Made by a program: the position numbers and the translations under genes. This document shows positions 6,610 through 12,345 of a stretch of 13,634 nt of DNA, one piece after another. The DNA comes from DATEZO01 sp035255485. Lineage in GTDB: Bacteria; Pseudomonadota; Gammaproteobacteria; Burkholderiales; Burkholderiaceae_D. The stretch is from contig DATEZO010000265.1 in NCBI GenBank assembly GCA_035255485.1, forward strand, positions 1 through 13,634, read 5' to 3'. Position 1 is the first letter of the stretch. Each line of letters opens with the position of its first letter. The notes beneath the pieces were generated by a model. The model was not told the DNA's origin and ran no database searches. It saw nothing but the letters and a program-made list of their open reading frames with translations.

Positions 6610-7560
6610 CTACCCTGCATCGCCCTTCAGCTTTTTGGCAGCCGCTTGCCCGGCGTCGGGAGCAGACGCATATTTCGCCGGCGATCTTTCTCCCAGCACG
6701 CGATTGCGCGTCATCGTCAGGATCGCATGCAGCAGCATGCTGCGCTTGGGCAGCGTGCCGACGGCATCGGCAACCAGTCCCGATGCCGTTGCCACCGCAC
6801 TGGCGCACGACAACTCAAAATCGCCGTCGGCTCTGCGAACGGCATGCATTTCCGTCCATAGCCGGTCATAATCGGACGACTTCTTGCAGGCGCGCCGGCC
6901 AGCCGGAATCTTGCGGTTGTTACTGATCAACAGCATCTTGCGGCATTCGAAACAGTCGCCGATTTCCCGCACTACCGCCACCATCAGGTCTTTCGGTTGA
7001 CAGCCATGCAGGTCGCGCGTGATGCGCTTGATGCGCAGGTTGTCGTCGGTGGCGAGAAAGCCGTGCAGTCCACCGATCTTGATGCAGGACACATCATCCG
7101 GCTTGACCAGGATGAAGCTGGCGGTATAAATGCAGATGCCCTTCGTGACCAGTCGCAGCGCCAGTTCGCCATCCCGCCGATGCGAATCGATCGCGGACAA
7201 TTGCAATTGGTAGACAGCTCCGGATTTGCCGTGGAATTCGCCTACTATCATCGGATGGATTGCCGTCTTCTTTACCAGATCGCCGAAGCGCGCATTGAAG
7301 ATCAATTCATAATGCGTCATCAGCATGTCGACCCGTTCCGCGCATTTCAACTGCATCGATAAATACGGCCGGTGTATGCGTGAAATCAAATGCGGCACGG
7401 ATTCCGCAAGGACGGACAAGGTGGGCTGGGCCTTGAGAAACTGTCGCCACCGGTACGTCTGTACTGGATACATTACTGCACCAATCAGCATTTTTCCCTT
7501 CTCCGCGAAATCAAATCGCTTGCCGGGCATATCGGCAACAAGATGTCTCGTAATTAACAT
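6610..7560 (-). CDS. VirK/YbjX family protein (DUF535)
   Basis: Member of the VirK/YbjX (DUF535) family, which is poorly understood. Enterobacterial members are linked to virulence, antimicrobial-peptide resistance and outer-membrane state, but no reaction is established. The 316-residue product carries the family landmarks: HRPYLSMQLKCAERVDMLMTHYE (63-85, with one change of register), IKIGGLHGF (160-168), the long TRDLHGCQPKDLMVAVVREIG (181-201), LLISNNRKI (210-218), and SDYDRLWTEMHAVRRADGDFEL (229-250), which corresponds to the conserved YDxxWxE region. There is no signal peptide or membrane segment. ATG 7560 is chosen because AAAAGG lies 5 nt upstream and the open extension to 7788 does not resemble the family. 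First gene of the three-gene minus-strand operon. Confidence 0.82.
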   Translation of the reverse strand: MLITRHLVADMPGKRFDFAEKGKMLIGAVMYPVQTYRWRQFLKAQPTLSVLAESVPHLISRIHRPYLSMQLKCAERVDMLMTHYELIFNARFGDLVKKTAIHPMIVGEFHGKSGAVYQLQLSAIDSHRRDGELALRLVTKGICIYTASFILVKPDDVSCIKIGGLHGFLATDDNLRIKRITRDLHGCQPKDLMVAVVREIGDCFECRKMLLISNNRKIPAGRRACKKSSDYDRLWTEMHAVRRADGDFELSCASAVATASGLVADAVGTLPKRSMLLHAILTMTRNRVLGERSPAKYASAPDAGQAAAKKLKGDAG

Positions 7561-7902
7561 TGCAACCTTTTCAGAGTGAACGCATGGATGATGGCACCTG
7601 ACATGTTCTGGCAAGCATCGCATTCGACCTGGAAGACATGCCGCGCACGGCAGGTGCAGAACTATGGTTTCATTGCAGCGTTTCCGGGGAATTGATTTGA
7701 CACAAAGGTAGCGGCTGATACGTGCCAAGCCTGCTGTTGCTGCAGCCGCCATGCAACAGATGCGTTTGATCAGGTTCAACAAAAGCATGGTAAAGGGCGT
7801 GTTTTATCCCCTGATGCAGCGGCGGATCGCCAATCCGGTTCTGGTAGACTGCAGCATCGCGCCGCCCGGCTCGTGGTATGCGGCAAGCAAATGGAGGACC
7901 CC
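7561..7902. other. 342-nt divergent intergenic region
   Basis: It separates the VirK operon (leftward) from the S9A peptidase (rightward) and should hold both promoters. Plus-strand candidates are a TTGACA hexamer near 7696 with only a poor -10 (GATACG or TACGTG), and TTGATC near 7768. None is convincing. A small hairpin TGCCG-CGCA-CGGCA lies near 7646-7659, and GCACCTG/CAGGTGC arms flank it about 50 nt apart. Open frames that cross the region on either strand show no family likeness and look like GC-rich noise. I see no RNA gene. Confidence 0.4.
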
Positions 7903-10083
7903 ATGCCGACAATTCACTCATTCATCCTGCATCTGCCAGGTGCAGCATTGACGCTTGCCATGCTGCCGGCATTGGCGCAACCGTTCGGTGCGCCGCCGAT
8001 CACGCCCGCGACGCCAGTGACAGACGTTTATTTCGACACGCAAGTGGTCGACCCGTATCGCTGGCTGGAAAACATGAAAAGCCCGAATTTCCAGAAATGG
8101 GCAAAAGCGCAGGCCAACTATGCCGGCGACATGCTGGCGCGCATTCCCGGTCGCGCCCCATTGAAAGCGCGGCTGGCGGAATTGAACAATGCGGCGGAAA
8201 ACATCGGCGCAATCAACAGCGTCGGCGGCAACCTGTTCTATCTGAAGAGCGAACCGGGCCACAACACGCGGCGCCTGTTCATGCGCGATGCCGGTACCGG
8301 CACCGAACGCCTGCTGCTCGATCCGGATACATTGACGCCGGACGGCGCGCATCATGCCATCGACTTTTTCACGCCGTCGCCGGATGGCACGCTGCTCGCG
8401 GTAGGCATCTCGCAGGGCGGCTCGGAAGACAGTGTCTTGCGGCTGATGGCCCCGGCCACCGGCGCCTGGCTGCCGGAAGCGATCGAGGGCACGGGGTTGA
8501 ATGAGACGATCCACTGGCGCCCGAACAGCCGCACTTTCTTTTACAACCGGCTGCCGCCCGCAAATAAAAGCGGCAAGCGCGAACGCTACAACAAGAGCGT
8601 GGTATACGAGCATGTCGTCGGCCAGCCGGCGACGGCGGACAAGCCGGTGTTCGGTTACGGCGTCACCATCAAGCACCATTTCGCAATACCCGATCTGCCT
8701 TATGTGATGACCTCGCCGGATTCACCCTGGGCGCTGGCGATCGTACTGCATGGCGATGCGGTGGACCGCTCGTTGTATATCGCGCCGCTGGCGTCGGTCA
8801 ACGGCCCCGACACGCCGTGGCGCAAGATCGCCGGTCCCAGGGATCAGGTCAACCAGGCACAATTGCACGGCAATGAAGTATTCCTGCTGTCGCACAAAAA
8901 TGCGCCGCGCTACCGCTTGCTGCGCATGGCGCTGGCAACACCCGAGATCGCACGCGCCAGCGTTGCCATGCCGGCCGGCGAAGCGGTGCTGCGCACGATT
9001 GCAGCGGCCGGGGATGCGCTCTATATTCGCACGCTCGACGGCGGCGTCAACCGGCTGCTGCGCCTGCCCTACGGCGGCAAGCCGGCAACACCGGTGGCAT
9101 TGCCGTTCGACGGCACGATTGCGGAGCTGGTTGTCGATCCAATGACGCCCGGCGCCATGGTAAAGCTGGAAGGATGGACCGAGTCGCCGCGTCTGTTCAC
9201 CGTCGCGGCCGATACCGCACAGGTCAGCGATAGCGGTTTGCTGAAAGCGTCGCCGGTGAGCTTCGCAGGCATCGAAACCAGGCGCGTGATGGTGAAAAGC
9301 CACGACGGCGTGATGGTGCCGCTATCGCTGATCTACCCGCGCGGCATCAAGCTTGATGGCAACAATCCGACGATCCTGTCCGGTTACGGCGCCTATGGCA
9401 TCAGCATGGAGCCGCGCTTTGCGCCGAGCCGGCTGGCATGGCTGGAGCGCGGTGGCGTGATTGCCGTGGCCCACGTGCGCGGCGGCGGCGAATTCGGCGA
9501 GGAATGGCATATGGCGGCGCATATCCAGACCAAGGCCAATACGATCCGCGACTTCATCGCCTGCGCCGAATATCTGGTGCAGGAGGGCTATGCGTCGCCG
9601 AAAAAGCTGGCCGGCATCGGCGGCAGCGCGGGCGGCATCATGATCGGCGGCGCGATCACCCGGCGTCCGGACCTGTTCGCCGCGGCGCAAAGCGCGGTTG
9701 GCCTGTCCGACATGCTGCGCATGGAATTGACGCCGAACGGACCGCCGAACATCGCGGAATTCGGTACGGTCGTGAAGAAGGATCAGTTCGAGGCGATGTA
9801 TGCCATCAGCCCGTATCACCGGGTCCAGGATGGCAAAGCCTACCCGGCAATGATCATTACGACCGGCATCAACGATCCGCGTGTCGAGGCATGGGAACCA
9901 GCCAAGTTTGCGGCACGCCTGCAGGCGGCAACTGTCAGCGGCAAGCCGGTGATCCTGCGCATCGATTACGATGCCGGGCATGGCATGGGTTCAACCAAGG
10001 CGCAAGCCATCGCGGAAACCGCCGATGTATGGTCGTTCTTTTTGTGGCAAATGGGCGACGCGGCATTTCAGGTAGCCGAGTAG
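7903..10083 (+). CDS. secreted prolyl oligopeptidase family serine peptidase (S9A)
   Basis: Serine peptidase of family S9 that cleaves short peptides, usually after proline or, in oligopeptidase B, after basic residues. The 726 residues start with a signal peptide (about 1-25, ending LPALA before QPF), so a periplasmic place is predicted. The N-terminal S9 motif VDPYRWLE (49-56) leads into the seven-bladed propeller region, then the alpha/beta-hydrolase domain. The triad can be placed as Ser575 (GGSAGG), Asp658 (GINDPRV) and His693 (AGHGMGS). The GGSAGG and NDPRV...WEPAKF forms resemble oligopeptidase B more than classical POP, while the N-terminus is POP-like, so cleavage preference is uncertain. 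GGAGG 5 nt before ATG 7903 decides the start over ATG 7873. No downstream partner on the same strand. Confidence 0.92.
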   Translation: MPTIHSFILHLPGAALTLAMLPALAQPFGAPPITPATPVTDVYFDTQVVDPYRWLENMKSPNFQKWAKAQANYAGDMLARIPGRAPLKARLAELNNAAENIGAINSVGGNLFYLKSEPGHNTRRLFMRDAGTGTERLLLDPDTLTPDGAHHAIDFFTPSPDGTLLAVGISQGGSEDSVLRLMAPATGAWLPEAIEGTGLNETIHWRPNSRTFFYNRLPPANKSGKRERYNKSVVYEHVVGQPATADKPVFGYGVTIKHHFAIPDLPYVMTSPDSPWALAIVLHGDAVDRSLYIAPLASVNGPDTPWRKIAGPRDQVNQAQLHGNEVFLLSHKNAPRYRLLRMALATPEIARASVAMPAGEAVLRTIAAAGDALYIRTLDGGVNRLLRLPYGGKPATPVALPFDGTIAELVVDPMTPGAMVKLEGWTESPRLFTVAADTAQVSDSGLLKASPVSFAGIETRRVMVKSHDGVMVPLSLIYPRGIKLDGNNPTILSGYGAYGISMEPRFAPSRLAWLERGGVIAVAHVRGGGEFGEEWHMAAHIQTKANTIRDFIACAEYLVQEGYASPKKLAGIGGSAGGIMIGGAITRRPDLFAAAQSAVGLSDMLRMELTPNGPPNIAEFGTVVKKDQFEAMYAISPYHRVQDGKAYPAMIITTGINDPRVEAWEPAKFAARLQAATVSGKPVILRIDYDAGHGMGSTKAQAIAETADVWSFFLWQMGDAAFQVAE

Positions 10084-10111
10084 CCGCAGGCAGCACGACA
10101 GGTGGCCGATC

Positions 10112-10144
10112 AAAAAAAACCCCGCCAGGCAGTCGCCGGCGGGG
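10112..10144 (-). terminator. intrinsic terminator of the small membrane-protein gene
   Basis: Read leftward, CCCCGCC (10144-10138) pairs perfectly with GGCGGGG (10126-10120) around an 11-nt loop. Eight Ts follow at once (10119-10112). This is a textbook Rho-independent terminator for the minus-strand gene ending at 10212. The hairpin may also help end the convergent S9A peptidase transcript, but that direction lacks a T-run. Confidence 0.9.
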
Positions 10145-10184
10145 CATAAATCCTTCCCGGAGAGGGAGGGAGGAGACATTCTTC

Positions 10185-10199
10185 GGCTATCGGATAGCC
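10185..10199. repeat. 15-bp palindrome GGCTATC-G-GATAGCC
   Basis: Perfect 7-bp arms around a single central G lie between the end of the small membrane-protein gene and its terminator, in the 3' untranslated part of that transcript. With so small a loop it is more likely a protein-binding palindrome or part of a larger RNA fold than a stand-alone hairpin. It may be chance. Confidence 0.4.
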
Positions 10200-10211
10200 A
10201 CCTTTGGCGGC

Positions 10212-10493
10212 TTATCCGCGCGCGGCCAGCAAACGTAGTTCAGCAGCAAGATTCGGTTGCGCGACATCGAGTTCGCGGGCCATGCGGTTCAGCATCAGTA
10301 CGCTGCGCAAGGTGTTGCGCGCCTTGCGTTGGTCCGGCGACCGGCGCGGCCTCAACACCAGTAATGCGGCACGCAACAGGCCGCTGATGATCGGTTTGAA
10401 GAACATCAGAAAAGAGGCGAGCAACCCCAGTCCGAGCAGAGGGCGGGCAAAATTGCCGAAAGCGCCGGGGAATGCGAGTGCGAATGCAGACAT
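10212..10493 (-). CDS. small inner-membrane protein of unknown function
   Basis: A 93-residue protein I cannot assign to a named family. The N-terminal half is hydrophobic, with segments about 17-33 and 34-48, possibly one long or two short membrane helices joined at FFKP. It is followed by a basic, predicted helical cytoplasmic tail (RPRRSPDQRKARNTLRS) and a conserved-looking end, RMARELDVAQPNLAAELRLLA. AGGAG 6 nt before ATG 10493 fixes the start. A strong intrinsic terminator follows about 70 nt after the stop, so it is a monocistronic gene with well-marked ends. It is divergent from a LysR-type regulator gene, the usual position for a target of such a regulator. Real gene likely; function unknown. 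Confidence 0.75.
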   Translation of the reverse strand: MSAFALAFPGAFGNFARPLLGLGLLASFLMFFKPIISGLLRAALLVLRPRRSPDQRKARNTLRSVLMLNRMARELDVAQPNLAAELRLLAARG

Positions 10494-10547
10494 GATTTAC
10501 TCCTGATCAACTTATTAACGCGACGTATCAATATTCGTTTTGTTGCA

Positions 10548-10576
10548 TTGCAGTATGAGGATCGTTCAGTTATAAA
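10548..10576 (+). promoter_or_regulatory. candidate sigma-70 promoter of the LysR-type gene
   Basis: TTGCAG (10548-10553), a 17-bp spacer and TATAAA (10571-10576, 5 of 6 consensus bases) would start transcription near 10583, leaving a leader of about 87 nt. A second good -10, TATACT (10602-10607), lacks a matching -35. Pattern-based. Confidence 0.45.
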
Positions 10577-10589
10577 TCCAATTCTGTTT

Positions 10590-10624
10590 TCAGATATCAA
10601 CTATACTGTTTCTGAATATCATGA
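10590..10624. promoter_or_regulatory. candidate regulator-binding inverted repeat
   Basis: GATAT (10593-10597) and ATATC (10616-10620) are inverted arms 18 nt apart. They extend outward as TCA...TGA if one base is bulged. The site lies just downstream of the predicted LysR-gene promoter and inside the divergent gap, a sensible place for autoregulation. It does not show a clean T-N11-A LysR box, so its role is open. Confidence 0.25.
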
Positions 10625-10669
10625 TGCGGCGTGGCTACATTCTTTGCATTTTCTCTTTTCATTCCAACC

Positions 10670-11620
10670 ATGAGCTTTCTTACTCTTGATTTGAACCTGT
10701 TGCGCGTGTTTGACGCCATCATGACCGAACAGAATCTGACGCGCGCCGCAAACCGGCTCGCCATGACGCAACCGGCGGTATCGAATGCCTTACGCCGCCT
10801 GCGCGATGCGCTTAGCGATGAATTGCTGATTCGCACCGCGCATGGCGTCAAGCCGACGCCGCGCGCGGAAGAATTATGGCCAGTGGTGCGCAACGCCTTG
10901 TCCAGCCTGGAAGAAGCAGTTGCGCCAACCAGCTTTGACATATCGAAAGTCCATGCAACCTTTCGCATGGCAATGGCGGATGCAACCGCTGTATTGTGGC
11001 TGCCCGCGCTGGTGCGCTCGATCGAGAGTGAAGCGTCGGGCGTGAATGTGCGAATGGTGCCGCTGACTACGCGCGAACCGCGGCCGATGCTGTTGCGCGG
11101 CGATATCGATCTGGCCATCGGCTTTTTTCCCGGCGTCGTGGCGCAACTGGCGGGCGGGCCGGATACGCCAATCCGGCATGAGCGAATGTACTCGGGACAG
11201 TACGTCTGCGTGATGCGCAAGGAGCATCCGCTGGCGAAAAAGGAATTGACGCTGGATGCCTATTGCGCGGCGAATCATCTATTGGTGAGTTTTTCCGGCC
11301 GTGCGCATGGATTGACCGATGAAGCGCTGGCGCAATTGAATCGCGAGCGCCGCATCCTGTTGACGGTGAACCAGTTTTTTACCGCCGGCCGGGTAGTGGC
11401 GAATTCCGACTTGATCACGGTACTGCCGCGCCATCTGATTGCCTCTACCGGCATGACCGGCTCCCTGATTGCAAAGGAATTGCCATTCAAGTTGCCGAAC
11501 GTACACGTCGACATGCTTTGGCACGAGCGCGATGCGCGCAGCCCTGCGCACAGATGGCTGCGTGAGCATCTGTCGTCGATGACCGGCGATGCGATGGAGC
11601 GGGCCAGGGTATTGGCCTGA
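10670..11620 (+). CDS. LysR family transcriptional regulator
   Basis: DNA-binding regulator of 316 residues, the usual LysR length. The N-terminal winged helix-turn-helix spans about 6-65: LDLNLLRVFDAIMTEQNLTRA, then NRLAMTQPAVSNALRRLRDA (the recognition helix) and ELLIRTAHGVKPTPRAEEL. The rest is a periplasmic-binding-protein-like effector domain, with LRGDIDLAIGFFPG and YVCVMRKEHPLA typical of the NodD/NahR-like branch. ATG 10670 (MSFLTLDLNLL) is preferred; a GTG at 10631 would add 13 residues not usual for the family. No clear Shine-Dalgarno. Divergent from the small membrane-protein gene, which is its most likely target, and convergent with the Lrp-type gene. Effector unknown. Confidence 0.9.
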   Translation: MSFLTLDLNLLRVFDAIMTEQNLTRAANRLAMTQPAVSNALRRLRDALSDELLIRTAHGVKPTPRAEELWPVVRNALSSLEEAVAPTSFDISKVHATFRMAMADATAVLWLPALVRSIESEASGVNVRMVPLTTREPRPMLLRGDIDLAIGFFPGVVAQLAGGPDTPIRHERMYSGQYVCVMRKEHPLAKKELTLDAYCAANHLLVSFSGRAHGLTDEALAQLNRERRILLTVNQFFTAGRVVANSDLITVLPRHLIASTGMTGSLIAKELPFKLPNVHVDMLWHERDARSPAHRWLREHLSSMTGDAMERARVLA

Positions 11621-11643
11621 CGCAATAGTGATTATTCCGATTT

Positions 11644-11670
11644 CCGCCATTCCCGGCCCATGGCGGGAAT
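11644..11670. repeat. overlapping alternative hairpins after the LysR gene
   Basis: Two perfect 7-bp stems share the same bases: CCGCCAT (11644-11650) with ATGGCGG (11660-11666), and ATTCCCG (11649-11655) with CGGGAAT (11664-11670). They are mutually exclusive. The element sits in the 83-nt convergent gap and may act as a transcript-end structure, but no T-run follows. Confidence 0.45.
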
Positions 11671-11679
11671 CCGTGCGCT

Positions 11680-11702
11680 GACGGCGGGTTTACAGCGCCG
11701 TC
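11680..11702. terminator. hairpin directly after the Lrp-type gene
   Basis: GACGGCG (11680-11686) and CGCCGTC (11696-11702) form a perfect 7-bp GC-rich stem with a 9-nt loop, one base beyond the stop codon (11704-11706) of the minus-strand gene. The position suits a terminator or 3'-end stabiliser for that gene. There is no T-run after it, so Rho-independent termination would be weak. Confidence 0.45.
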
Positions 11703-11703
11703 G

Positions 11704-12162
11704 CTATTTGATCTGCAGCCTGGTGGTGTTTTTCACTTCTTCCATCACTGCATAGGTATGTGTTTCGCGCACGCCTTTCAATTGCAGCAATGACTTGCCG
11801 AGAAATTCGCGATAGGCGCTCATGTCCTTGACGCGTGCCTTGATCAGATAGTCGAAACCGCCAGCCACCAGATGGCACTCCAGCACTTCCGGAATCACTT
11901 GCACGCTGCGCTTGAAGGCGTCGAATACTTCGGGCGTGGTGCGGTCGAGCACGACTTCAATGAAGACCAGCAGGGAAACATCGAGCAACTGCGGATTGAG
12001 CTGGGCGGTGTAGCCCAGGATATAACCTGCTTCCTGTAATTTGCGCACCCGCTCCAGGCAAGCGGCAGGCGACAGATTGACCCGACTTGACAGTTCGACA
12101 TTACTGATACGTCCGTCGTTTTGCAATTCAGCCAGGATTTTTTTGCTTATCTTGTCCAGCAT
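11704..12162 (-). CDS. Lrp family transcriptional regulator, probable regulator of putA
   Basis: Leucine-responsive-protein type regulator of 152 residues. The helix-turn-helix region (LDKISKKILAELQNDGRISN, VELSSRVNLSPAACLERVRKL) is followed by the RAM effector/oligomerisation domain. Compared by eye with E. coli Lrp as remembered, it aligns without gaps at an offset of ten, e.g. ECHLVAGGFDYLIKARV against ECHLVSGDFDYLLKTRV, and MSAYREFLG. Asp104 corresponds to the leucine-response residue Asp114; Gly102 replaces Asp112. ATG 12162 is chosen because homologues begin just before LDxxDxxIL; no Shine-Dalgarno is seen. Divergent from putA, whose product lacks its own DNA-binding domain. It thus probably plays the PutR-like activator role known in some proteobacteria, though a global Lrp role cannot be excluded. 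Confidence 0.9.
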   Translation of the reverse strand: MLDKISKKILAELQNDGRISNVELSSRVNLSPAACLERVRKLQEAGYILGYTAQLNPQLLDVSLLVFIEVVLDRTTPEVFDAFKRSVQVIPEVLECHLVAGGFDYLIKARVKDMSAYREFLGKSLLQLKGVRETHTYAVMEEVKNTTRLQIK

Positions 12163-12345
12163 AGGGATTAATCGTGAAAAAATTTTATTCGGCAGAATTT
12201 TCTCACTAAATACAAAGTTTCGATAGCGCGGCAGATTACCAGAATTAATGCGCAAGAATCAACCGTACAATCCAATCATTATTTTGGAGCCGATTTTTTC
12301 TTCCGACTCCATTTCAGACAACCTTTGTTGATTGAAGAGAGCGCC
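12163..12345. promoter_or_regulatory. lrp-putA divergent regulatory region
   Basis: This 183-nt AT-rich gap must carry both promoters. For putA, TACAAT (12266-12271) is a good -10, but the bases 17 bp upstream (AATTAA, 12243-12248) make no -35, as expected of an activator-dependent promoter. A near-palindromic CAGAATTTTCTC (12193-12204) and a related CAGAATTAAT stretch (near 12240) resemble the AT-rich core of Lrp sites. TGGAG/CTCCA arms near 12285 and 12307 flank a T-rich stretch. The assignments are by eye. Confidence 0.45.

Noticed and set aside
6587..6808. Upstream 74-residue extension of the thioredoxin gene
   Set aside because: It would overlap the end of the VirK/YbjX gene by about 200 nt and put a Cys/Arg-rich stretch before an obvious signal peptide.
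5366..6871. 501-codon plus-strand open frame
   Set aside because: It is antisense to the acetyltransferase, thioredoxin and VirK/YbjX genes, all of which carry recognisable motifs. The product has no likeness to any family.
7561..7788. 76-residue N-terminal extension of the VirK/YbjX gene
   Set aside because: The extension is Cys-rich and unlike the family, while ATG 7560 has a good Shine-Dalgarno directly upstream.
7670..7921. 83-codon minus-strand frame crossing the divergent gap into the peptidase gene
   Set aside because: It covers the peptidase Shine-Dalgarno and start, has no ribosome site and resembles no family.
9322..9981. 219-codon minus-strand frame inside the S9A peptidase gene
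   Set aside because: It is antisense to the catalytic domain, where the triad motifs are intact on the plus strand.
10112..10144. Reading the hairpin as the terminator of the S9A peptidase gene
   Set aside because: The T-run needed for termination lies on the left of the hairpin, so it serves the minus-strand gene. In the plus direction an A-run comes before the stem and no T-run follows.
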